From Septoria linicola (lineage: Eukaryota; Ascomycota; Dothideomycetes; Mycosphaerellales; Mycosphaerellaceae), in assembly GCA_024114885.1 (NCBI GenBank), contig CP099427.1, positions 1,178,001 to 1,242,000 of the forward strand: 64,000 nucleotides of DNA. Direction: 5' to 3'. The first letter of the stretch is position 1, and each line of letters opens with the position of its first letter. The notes under the pieces are model-generated. The model saw only the letters and a program-made list of their open reading frames with translations. It was not told the origin of the DNA and made no database searches. Shown here one piece after another: positions 31,939 to 41,473 of the stretch. Position numbers and translations under genes: made by a program.

Positions 31939-34149
31939 ATGGACGGATACACTAATGGCACTCACGCAAACGGCGAGAGCAATGGCATCTCGAATGGGCA
32001 CACGAGTGGCGACACCCATTCCATCGACAATAAGCCACTAGGCCATGAAACCTCGGACCTCACTGCCGAGTCGGCTCCTTTCGGCGAGCACATTGCTTGG
32101 GTCGCAAGACACCAAGAGCTCCTCGACAAGTGTATCCATGGCAGGGACAAGGAGACTATAGTCACGATCTCAGGCGAAAACTTGACATTGGCAGAATTGG
32201 TGGCTGTGTCAAACCATAGAGTGCCAGCACAGCCAAGCGCAGAGGAAGAGGTCATCCAGCGCATCGATGCCAGTGTCCAGTTCCTTGACGACGAGCTCCG
32301 GGCGGGAAAGCCTGTCTACGGCATATCAACAGGCTTCGGTGGCTCCGCAGATACTAGGACCAACAAATTCGCTGACCTGCAGAAAGCACTTCTCCAGCAT
32401 CACCATGTTGGTGTTCTGATACCGTCCGATCTCGGCCGCGACGACGACGTGCTTGATCACCTTCCAAAGCATCGCCTGCCTCGAAATGTGGTGAGAGGCG
32501 CCATGCTTGCTCGAGCACATTCGCTTATGCGTGGTCACTCCGCTGTACGGAGAACAGTCATTGCGGACTTGCTGAAGCTCCTCAACCTCGACTTCGTACC
32601 TGTTGTGCCACTTCGAGGCTCGATCTCAGCATCAGGAGATCTCACACCGTTGAGCTACATCGCTGGAGCGCTCGAAGGCAACCCAGGCATCTATCTCGAT
32701 TGCAGACTGGAAGCTGGAGGCCGGAAGACCCTCAACGCTCGCGAAGCACTGCAGTTAGCTGGCATCGACCCGACTGTTCTTGGACCGAAAGAAGGCCTCG
32801 GCATCATGAATGGCACTACGGTGTCCATCGCCTTTGCTACCATCGCACTTCATGAGACACAGCACTTGGCCCTTCTGACTCAGGCCTTGACTGGAATGTG
32901 CTGTGAAGCACTCCTCGGCTCGGTAGACAATTACCATCCCTTCATTGCCATGTCTCATCCACACTCAGGTCATCTAGAGTCCGCGGCCAACGTTACTCGT
33001 TATCTTCAAGAATCGAAGTTCGCGGGCTCTCACCACTCGGGCTCTCGCACAGACGGCCTATACCAGGATCGCTATGCGCTCAGGACTGCCTCGCAATGGC
33101 TTGGGCCTTACATTGAAGACCTGTCTCTCGCGACAACTCAGCTCGAGACCGAGCTCAATTCGACAACGGACAATCCGCTGATCGATGCAGCAGCTCATCG
33201 CATTCATCATGGTGGCAATTTCCAAGCTACGGCAGTAACGTCGTCCACCGAGAAGACACGTCTGGCCTTGCAGAACTTTGGCAAACTCCTCTTCGCTCAG
33301 AATGGCGAGGTCATCAACCCTACACTCAACGGAGTGTTGCCTCCAAATCTCTCCTTCGACGATCCGAGTCTGAGCTTCGCCTTCAAAGGTGTTGAGATCA
33401 ACATGGCATCTTACATGTCTGAGCTCGCATTCTTGACGAACCCTGTGGGCTCGCACGTGCAGAGCGCTGAGATGGGGAATCAGAGTGTGAACAGTCTTGC
33501 ATTGATCAGCTCCAGATATACCATGGAGGCCGTTGAGGTTGTCAGTCTGATGGGCGCGGCACATTTGTACACACTTTGCCAGGCACTAGACCTGCAGGCT
33601 TTGAGAGTAGAGTATATGCAGCTGATGCGAGATCAGATGCTCACAGAGTTTAGAAAAGTGTTCGACTCGAAAGTGATGGATCAGGTGTTGGAGGTGTCGA
33701 TGCTCGCGGTCCAGAGTGGGTTGATACAAGCGAAGACCAAGGATCTCGAACAACAGGCCAGACATGTTGCCGACTGTGTCTCCATGAAAGTCATGACCTT
33801 CGTCGACCAGACAGATTCGGTGCTCGGGCTCAAGGATATGCACACTCGCACTGCGGCCATCGTCGTATCTGCAATCTCACGCGCACGAAGACGCTTCGCT
33901 ATGGAGCAGTCGACGGAGCGTTACCTCGGCACAGGGTCCAAGGCGCTCTATCGCTTCGTCCGGACAACCTTGGGAGTACCACTACACAGAGGCTTGGTCG
34001 AGCATGCCACTTATGACTCAGCCAGTCCAGAAGGGATCACAGTGCCGTCCGAGCACAGAGAGCTCATTGGAACGCAGATTGGCGTCATCTATGCAGCGAT
34101 CCGGAGCGGAAAGATGCACCAGGTCGTGCTCGGCAGCCTGATGCGCTAG
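31939..34149 (+). CDS. Phenylalanine (tyrosine) ammonia-lyase
   Basis: The enzyme removes ammonia from L-Phe (and perhaps L-Tyr) to give trans-cinnamate (or coumarate). A single exon of 736 residues, the usual fungal PAL length. After a disordered Asn/Gly/Ser head come the catalytic Tyr loop (YGISTGFGGSAD, about 127), the MIO-forming triad Ala-Ser-Gly at 231-233 inside SISASGDLTPLSY, and the conserved NGTTVS and QNGEVINPT segments. The substrate-selectivity pair, His-Gln in Rhodotorula PAL (LLEHQLCG), is His-His here (LLQHHHVG, 154-155), which may favour mixed Phe/Tyr use (inference). The frame is open upstream from a TTG, but the ATG at 31939 starts a typical fungal PAL N-terminus. An MFS transporter and an aromatic-type AAAP permease lie directly downstream. 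Confidence 0.95.
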   Translation: MDGYTNGTHANGESNGISNGHTSGDTHSIDNKPLGHETSDLTAESAPFGEHIAWVARHQELLDKCIHGRDKETIVTISGENLTLAELVAVSNHRVPAQPSAEEEVIQRIDASVQFLDDELRAGKPVYGISTGFGGSADTRTNKFADLQKALLQHHHVGVLIPSDLGRDDDVLDHLPKHRLPRNVVRGAMLARAHSLMRGHSAVRRTVIADLLKLLNLDFVPVVPLRGSISASGDLTPLSYIAGALEGNPGIYLDCRLEAGGRKTLNAREALQLAGIDPTVLGPKEGLGIMNGTTVSIAFATIALHETQHLALLTQALTGMCCEALLGSVDNYHPFIAMSHPHSGHLESAANVTRYLQESKFAGSHHSGSRTDGLYQDRYALRTASQWLGPYIEDLSLATTQLETELNSTTDNPLIDAAAHRIHHGGNFQATAVTSSTEKTRLALQNFGKLLFAQNGEVINPTLNGVLPPNLSFDDPSLSFAFKGVEINMASYMSELAFLTNPVGSHVQSAEMGNQSVNSLALISSRYTMEAVEVVSLMGAAHLYTLCQALDLQALRVEYMQLMRDQMLTEFRKVFDSKVMDQVLEVSMLAVQSGLIQAKTKDLEQQARHVADCVSMKVMTFVDQTDSVLGLKDMHTRTAAIVVSAISRARRRFAMEQSTERYLGTGSKALYRFVRTTLGVPLHRGLVEHATYDSASPEGITVPSEHRELIGTQIGVIYAAIRSGKMHQVVLGSLMR

Positions 34150-34520
34150 ACAGCGTCGAGCAACTCAGTTCGGATCGTGGATGATGTTCAGCATTCATGT
34201 CGTGTCTCATGTAGAGACACTAGTGATGCTTGCAGGTTTTGAGTTTGAGGATTTGGCCCTGATTGAGTTGTCGTGACAGATGAAACAGCCATAGATAGCC
34301 GAGCTGAATCGTAAAGGTATCTTGCTCTTCGAGTGATCCCCGCAGTGTCAACGTTACAGATCCATACTATCACTGGCATATCCTGGTACAATGGCCGAAT
34401 ATAGCAGAAATATCGTATTTCCACATATAGCTTTGCTTCAACAAGTAGTGTTCGGAGCGATAACATCTGAGTGGAAAGTTCAAGTGTGCACGACGGATCG
34501 CGCCACGGCCTCCAGCAGAT
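34150..34520. other. Intergenic spacer between PAL and MFS genes
   Basis: About 370 bp between two genes on the same strand. It could hold the MFS promoter; no motif stands out. Confidence 0.4.
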
Positions 34521-36578
34521 ATGCGTTTGCAGAAGACCTTTGCGTTGACTTCCAATGGACGTCGCGAAGCTCGCGCATATGGGCCTCAGCCTAAGCGCTA
34601 CAGCCAGGAGTCTGTTGCCGACGAGGAGGGCGACGGGCGATACGAACCAGCCCGTAACTCTTGCGATTACCCCGAAGTAGCGCGGCTGTGTAAACCTCGA
34701 CCACAGAGCTCTCATAATGAATTCGATCTACCAGCAGTTCTGAGACCCGCTGGCGCGTACACCGGTCGTCTACGGCTCCTGGAAGCACCGGACACTGGAT
34801 TGGGAATCCCAGAGGACCCTCGCATTATCCGTACCAGGCGCGACCAAATCGATTCCTGGATCAACCGTCTAGATAGCCAGATCTCGGTCGCGAGGACGAA
34901 GGACACATCATCGTTTGAGGAGGTCCTCCTGACGCGTGACATGCCTCATGATATGCCTCCGTTGGCTCGAGCTGAGCAGATCCGACCTCGAACCTGGAGT
35001 GGAAATACACAAACATCGCCGCCACCCCAAAGTGTGCACGGGAGTATCCTGACGACGAGCAGCGCGGGTTGTGGACCGCGATCACAGATAGCAGTAGCGC
35101 AAGACATCTCTGTGAGACTGATCGCAGAGGAAAGTGGGGCAGTGGCGGTAGACGAACCTTGGACTAAGGACGAGATTCTGGTGGTTGCATTGTCGTGTGC
35201 AGTTCAAGCTCTCTTGGCTTCTCCATACGGACATGGTCTTGCAACAGCTGTATCATTGTCAGCCTCTCTGACAGGCCATGATGGGGGACCGGAGGTGCCG
35301 AGAGCCAAGATAGTGGCCGATGCTTCGTGGATCACAGCAGCTTATCCGCTGACGTGGGGATCATTCGCCTTGCTTGGAGAGAAAGTCGGGTCTTGGTATG
35401 GGCACAAGTTGGTGATGCTCATCGCGCTGGTATGGTGGACAGCTTTCCAGCTTAGCTGCGGCTTTTCGAATAGCGTAGCAGTCATGTGTAGTCTTCGAGG
35501 GCTTACAGGAATCGGAGCCGCCTTTGCGCAGTCGAACATCGACGCATTACTGGAGGCTAGTATACCACACGGCCGGAAAACCATCATAGCTACTAGCGTC
35601 TCCGGAGCCATGTCACTGTTTGGGACAGCAATAGGATGTCTGTTCGCCGCGCTTCTGGTGCACCTGACTCATTGGAAATGGAGCTTTATTGCAGCAGCGG
35701 CTCTCGTTGGGCTTCTCGGTGCGCCGGCCTGGCTTGTGTTTCCTGTTGATGAGCACAAAGTTGGGCGGCGTCATAAAGACTGGATCGGAGCGTACCTTGG
35801 GACCGGAGGACTTCTTCTTTTCGGATTTGTCTGGATATCAGCACCTGTTGTTGGCTGGTCCACGCCGTACATCTATTGTCTCCTGCTGGTATCGTTGGGG
35901 CACTTCGTTTCCTTCGGCTTGTGGGAAGCAAAACTCGCAAAAGAGCCTCTGGTGCCTGCTGGAATGTGGGACTCACGTCACTTCTTGCGCGGGATAGTTG
36001 TGCTGCTCTGCTCGTCAATGTCGCTGGGCATCTTTCTGTGGTACTTCAGTCTGTTCGGCACTAAAGTTCGTCACTACAACACCGTCGAGAACGGCGCAAA
36101 CTTCCAGCCCATCACCGCGCTGGTCGGGATTGGGGCAATGGCCACAGTCTGGCTTCTGCCACGGATATCAATCAAGTACTTGATCTCGATGAGCAATTTC
36201 GCTTTAGTGCTATGCAACATTCTTCTAGCAACCGCACCAAAGCAATTGACGTACTGGGCGAGCATGTTTCCGGCTATGCTGTTGGTGGCAGTCTCACAGT
36301 CTACGGGTCAGAGTCTCTGGTTACACAGCATAGACCTGACGAACCGAGCAGTTGCCAATTCTCTGGTAAGCACGACCTTCACTTACGGCTTGAGCATCGG
36401 CATCGGCGTTGCTGGGACTGTCGAAAGGCATTCAAACGATGCTGGACACGATCTACTCGCAGGTTATCGGTGTGCTTTTGTGCTTGCAATGGCACTGGCA
36501 GGCACTGCACTTGTTGGCTCCTTGATGTTTTTGACCAGTGATAGGAGGAAGAAGGCCGGCGGCTTCGAGTCGATCTGA
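34521..36578 (+). CDS. MFS transporter with long hydrophilic N-terminus
   Basis: A single exon of 685 residues. The first 210 or so residues are hydrophilic and Arg/Pro/Ser-rich, unusually long for the family. About 12-14 membrane helices follow. Major-facilitator features include WITAAYPLTWGSFALL, GSWYGHKLVML (the motif-A-like loop after helix 2), and RGLTGIGAAFAQSN (helix 4). The shape resembles fungal drug:H+ or multidrug-type exporters (DHA2-like). The gene follows PAL on the same strand, so a cinnamate or phenolic exporter is an attractive guess but not shown. Internal ATGs in the head region could be the real start, which would give a more normal length. Confidence 0.8.
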   Translation: MRLQKTFALTSNGRREARAYGPQPKRYSQESVADEEGDGRYEPARNSCDYPEVARLCKPRPQSSHNEFDLPAVLRPAGAYTGRLRLLEAPDTGLGIPEDPRIIRTRRDQIDSWINRLDSQISVARTKDTSSFEEVLLTRDMPHDMPPLARAEQIRPRTWSGNTQTSPPPQSVHGSILTTSSAGCGPRSQIAVAQDISVRLIAEESGAVAVDEPWTKDEILVVALSCAVQALLASPYGHGLATAVSLSASLTGHDGGPEVPRAKIVADASWITAAYPLTWGSFALLGEKVGSWYGHKLVMLIALVWWTAFQLSCGFSNSVAVMCSLRGLTGIGAAFAQSNIDALLEASIPHGRKTIIATSVSGAMSLFGTAIGCLFAALLVHLTHWKWSFIAAAALVGLLGAPAWLVFPVDEHKVGRRHKDWIGAYLGTGGLLLFGFVWISAPVVGWSTPYIYCLLLVSLGHFVSFGLWEAKLAKEPLVPAGMWDSRHFLRGIVVLLCSSMSLGIFLWYFSLFGTKVRHYNTVENGANFQPITALVGIGAMATVWLLPRISIKYLISMSNFALVLCNILLATAPKQLTYWASMFPAMLLVAVSQSTGQSLWLHSIDLTNRAVANSLVSTTFTYGLSIGIGVAGTVERHSNDAGHDLLAGYRCAFVLAMALAGTALVGSLMFLTSDRRKKAGGFESI

Positions 36579-36733
36579 CAACAGCTTGAGCGGTAGTATT
36601 ATGAGGGGGCCAGACGTTATGCGTTGAAGCAGGATTGGATGATCAGCGTGGTGGTTTGTGATGGTCAGTTCACAACTTCGCGTGCGAGAGGTCGCGTTCG
36701 CGTCTGCCAAGACCCTGATGCCAGCAGGAGCTG

Positions 36734-37458
36734 TTGCCTGTTGTTGGTCCTTCCACCCTACATGTCAAAAAGCGTGATGCTCGCCTTTGGCACAGAACTG
36801 GAGACGATTTCTCTCGTGTCTCCGCGATGGTACAGTACAACCACCGCCTGGGCTATGACAGCCAATTGGTCTTCAACGCCAACGATTACTGGAAGTTGAA
36901 AGTGCTTGATCTGACTGATGCATCGTCAGACGACTCCGATGGCACCAACAGCGACTCTGGATCATATGAAAGTCAAGCAGATAGATTCATCTGCGATTCC
37001 AGCAGATCGACACTTTGCCATACACAGTCGACTGCAATGTGGAATGCTGATTTATGACGACTGCAACGAGCACGAACTGCGCGAGTTCTGCCGACAGCGC
37101 GGAATCCGACAACCCAGATCTGGCAGACTCCAGGTGTACTCCTGCCTGCCGCAGCCAAAAGTTGGCATAGTCCATGGTTCAGTCAGAGCAGGAAGCCATT
37201 GTCAATCTGATAACGGAGAATCTTCGCGATGTGGTAGACACCATCGTCGCAAGAGACCATCTCGCTCTATGCCCTGAAGACGCGAAGACTATACTTACCG
37301 CTCTTGACACTCTGCCCGCACACCTGGCTGGAATTCAAACATCATTCGTTACGATTCTATACTGTCTCTTTCATCTGGTATCTATATGGCGCATCAGGAC
37401 CTCGTCTCCACAGCCTATGCTACTAAAGCACGCGAAGGGCGATCTGGGCTCGGTATGA
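36734..37458 (+). pseudogene. Possible decayed gene in three frames
   Basis: Three overlapping + frames hold protein-like pieces in sequence. The first (36734-37057) reads into NANDYWKLKVLDLTD and an Asp/Ser stretch. The second (about 36918-37277) carries GMLIYDDCNEHELREFCRQRGI, a block like that of small fungal proteins with a short SAP-like ELR.FC..RG motif. The third (37174-37458) is helical (AIVNLITENLRDVVDTIV). No set of GT-AG introns obviously joins them. A frameshifted relic is the simplest reading, but chance frames are possible. Confidence 0.25.
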
Positions 37459-37554
37459 CTGTCGATGTGGCCCGGCAACTATCGAGTTACCGAGGCTGGC
37501 TCAAGTAACACTTGCGTCCTGTGTGCATCGATATCGTGCACTTATGGACAGATC

Positions 37555-39212
37555 TCAGGTGGAGTTCGAGTTGTCGGCACACGACCAAGGGTCTGTGCGA
37601 TCCTTGGAGTTTATGATACCCAGGACAGATCCGTATGTACCACCGATCATCTGTACCAAGGTTAGCATCCGCATCAAGCTCGTTTCGAAGGATTCGACTC
37701 ACCATGAAGGTACCCGCTACAATGATGAAAATACTCCAGCATACTCCGACCTTCCACATGGTACCGCGGTCGGATCGGTGGTAGTTGTCATACAACCACA
37801 TTAGTCCCATAGGCTGGAACGACATGGCGCAAGCGAAAACAGCACCAATGAGCGAGATCAGTCCATCGAACACTGGAATACCACTTCCGATCAGGTAGCC
37901 CACTATCGTGATGCCGCCAGTGGAACCGAGCCATGCCATCCAGTGAATTGGTGTGTTAGATGTAAGGTGCTTGGATCCACGCATGAAGCGCATGAAGAAA
38001 CTCTTTGCGGGCAACTGTAGACCTGTCAGAATAACCGCGCATACCGACCGGTCAGGCATACTTACGTGGACAAACAGCATGCAACTTGCAACCAATCCTG
38101 GCAGAGCGAGACCGTAACAGACCTTCTTCATCGTCACACCTGCGGAGCCGAGTGCAGGAGATGCAACGTAGGAGCCACAGTAGTAGTACACCACAATACC
38201 GATGATTAGGTACACGAGGGATACCGTGGCCTGCGCCACAACGAGCGACTTCGTATAATCGCGAGGGTTGCGCATCTCCGAGGCGATGGAGAAGAAAGCT
38301 GGCGATCCGGCGAACGCGAAGACGATTGTCGAGACCGCGGACATGGCCTGAGCGAAAGTCGGGTGACCGAACAAATCGAAATTCGACTCATATGTTCCCT
38401 CCTGTGGAGCTGCAGCTGGTCGATCTTGAACACCGACTGCAATGGTGAGCGTGAAGACTATCAACTACCTGTTAGCGATGCATGTTGCTCGATCTCAATT
38501 CAGACCTACCAGCTGTAAGGATACCCGCTACGCCAGCCCAAGCGATCCAGGACACTTTGCCGAGAGTCTGAATACTTCCGCATCCGAAACCGATCACGGC
38601 GGCGACCGCGACAAAGATCGCAGTGCAGGCGCCATGCGTGGACAGCGAGTTGAGACCGATCGAGATACCAAGCATTGCCGAGGCAGCCAAGAAGGTGAAG
38701 TAGATGTTGAAGCCTTTGGCTTGATTAGCGAGCGCCACGCCAACAATGTTTGCTGCGACCTACCCCAGTACAGGATTTCACGACCAATTCTGCCTCCCAT
38801 GATACGGCCTGCTTCGTCGATACCATACACCTCAGGGTGGCGAAGCTTGAATTCTCCAACCATCCAGCCACCCCAAGTGGTCATGGCTCCGATGACAAGA
38901 AGGATGATAACACCAGGTATCATACCAAGGGTGTGCAGTGCTGACGGGATACCGAGAACTCCCAGACCGACTTGAGTCTTGATCATCAGAATGGTGGTAC
39001 CGACCCATCCACACTGGACTAATCAGCAACACTCTTCGGTATGATATGCTTTGCTCACTCACGTCCTTGTAGTTTGGACCGTCCTCGCTGATCTCACCGA
39101 AGACCGCATCGATCTCTTTCGTGGGCTTGGACAAATCCTCAACGTCGCCATAGCTGGAGGTGACCACTGGGGCCAAATCCTCGCCGGCGCTCTTCTTGTC
39201 GTCTCCGTACAT
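37555..39212 (-). CDS. AAAP-family amino acid permease, MTR-like
   Basis: Five exons (39212-39063, 39013-38764, 38713-38510, 38457-37703, 37650-37555) give 484 residues. Each intron is about 49-52 bp, and all phases agree. A hydrophilic head ends in NYKD. Spliced exon 2 then begins CGWVGTTILMIKTQVGLGVLGIP, the typical entry helix of fungal amino-acid/auxin permeases. Further marks are SIGLNSLSTHGACTAIFV in exon 3, TIAVGVQDRPAAAPQ in exon 4, and the C-terminal GGTYGSVLGIINS followed by SCADNSNST. This matches Neurospora MTR-like neutral/aromatic amino-acid permeases of about 470-490 residues with 11 helices. It probably imports neutral, perhaps aromatic, amino acids at the plasma membrane. The closeness to PAL is suggestive. 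The third splice (38763-38714) was chosen for alignment length and is the least certain. Confidence 0.85.
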
Positions 39213-41473
39213 GTTTGTCGAGTGATGGTAGGTGCGAATGAGTGATATTGAAGGGCACTGAAGAATCGAAAACAATGGGCAGGATGGCTGTGTTCAAATA
39301 CACATCGTGATGCCTGCATCGCCACGTAGTTTGTATGAGGCTATTACTTGATAATTACCATTCGCCCATGGGGACGCTACTGACGATTTGGCGACAGGGC
39401 CTGGGAAATGTCCGAGCACTAGAATGCCTCTAGAAGATCCAGTTTATTCGTGCGCCGACTAGTCAGGTCTCACAAACGACTGGATCGGACGTGCATCCCT
39501 GTTACGTACCTCGATACTACCGAGATTCTAGCAAGGATACCACCCCATTTCCCGAGCGCGGCCATTCGACTCTCCACTGATTCTGGCTGAACATAACACC
39601 GCGGTAGATACGATGCTCGAATCACAGCTGGACAGCGTATCTTTGTGCTGGTCTTTCATGCATGGTTCCTGATATCGTGGTAAGACTAGAAACAAGCTAG
39701 AAGCTGACTAGAAGGTCTCACGAGTTCTTCTTAGGTGCACGATCCGAACCTGACGTTCGGAGACTTTGCGCAATCACCTGCACGTAAGCAGCGTGGAAGA
39801 TATGGACAAGGACATCAGGTAGATGCATGCCTCCATCGTGAGGTTCAAGGCGGATGCGGGCGGTCGAAGCTGGAGAAATCTCTGGGCACACGCGCCATTT
39901 GTCACAATGACAGCACACTCATTCTATCCACAACGACTTGGCTCAGCGCTACTCCACGAGCACACGAATGCGGCCTTTCCTCCAACGGCAATGCGTAACG
40001 TAACAGAATGTGCATCTGTGTAGCGCTATCCGATGCATCGCCGGCTCTTGTCCCGATGAATTTGGTCGTCTCACTTTTGGATGAGCGACGAAATACGAGC
40101 GATTGAATATCACCGGTAAAAGAGCCGCGACATATGGCGCACTGAGAACAGTAATCGGTCGTGTGCAATGCGCCGAGCATTGCAACAGCGATACCAGAAA
40201 GAGATGAGGCAAAGATAAGTCCCATGACTGCCAGTGGAGTGCCAAGTGCGCAGGTGGTTCAGCCTTGCAGCTGGCCGCTAGGAAAGAGGCTCAACACGAT
40301 TCAGCCTGTCCGGGAGGGTCGGCATGTCTACATCATGACCTGGTCCAGCTTCGCAAGACACGGAAATGGCTCATCTTGACATTGTCGGGTCTGTCGGGCC
40401 TACGTACTAGCCATCTGCAGAATCGGCGTTCCATGAAGCTCAAGACCGTGACCTCTCAGACGACATTGGGAGATGCACGAAGATTGCCCATGACGCTGTT
40501 ACGCATGCGACAGCCTCTCTTCTTCACCTGCATGTGGTGAACTTGCATGCTGTTCTCGTGTCTATCACGATCTTTTCGGGACACTTCTTCCCGTCTAGAG
40601 TTGCGTTTCGGCAAGAAAGTATGATCTCGGCAACTTTGTGAACTGACACAGCAGCAGGCGATTGGGATCCTGTGCTTATTATATCACAAAGAAGTTCGAA
40701 GCGCCTCGCATGGAGCGACAGCATCGAGGTCGAATAGTCGGCCTGGTCACACCTCCTCCAGCCGCGCGGTCCGATGCCCCCAAGAGACAATTCTCACAAA
40801 TTGATCAACGATGTCCGACTCTTCTCTCGCTCAGAGCATCAGCTGCTTCACAGGTTCCTAGCTGTGGACATGCGGCCAAGGTACCTTGCACAGCAGTTAC
40901 TGGGAGTGATTGGACCTGACGATAGTCGACCCTCACCGTATACCTGACCTTCTCAGGACCACCGCATGTAGGTACCGCTCCATTCTTGCATCTCGAACAC
41001 TTCGCCCTGGCTGTCGGAACGATTGATCGCGTAATGCAGCGAGATCCAAGAACTCGTTTGCGCCCTTCACCTTGACTTCGCTCGTGCTAGCATTATAGAA
41101 TGACTGTGGCTGGCAGACCCGTCGATTCAGAGGCCAGCGGAACAATGTCTTCCCCAGAACATATCTTGGCAAGCAGCTGGACTGCAGACTATACCTTGGA
41201 CTCCGGAGGGTGTATGGACGAAAAAGGTTCATACCGGTGGGCAAGCGTGTAGAATCCTGCGGGGCAGACCTAAGTTTACACTTTGATCGTGTGCACATTG
41301 GCTCAGAGAAGCGTGGACAAGCAAACGGAGAAATAATGACGAAGATCTTCCGGCTAAAACACTGCTTGGCGAGAGCTCATACGAGCATCAAATCATTGCT
41401 GCATATAAGGTTGAAGCGGTAGGCATTTATGCTTGGATTTTAGTCTCATCCTTCTCATTCCTACACGATCAAC
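39213..41473. other. Long gene-free spacer
   Basis: About 2.3 kb between the permease start and the glycosidase start, which are divergent. The longest frames, about 107-121 codons, lie on the minus strand and show no domain or start context. I see no repeat or RNA gene. Confidence 0.5.
41404..41409 (+). promoter_or_regulatory. TATA-like box of the secreted glycosidase
   Basis: TATAAG lies about 65 bp upstream of the ATG at 41474, a plausible TATA distance for a regulated secreted enzyme. Confidence 0.4.
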
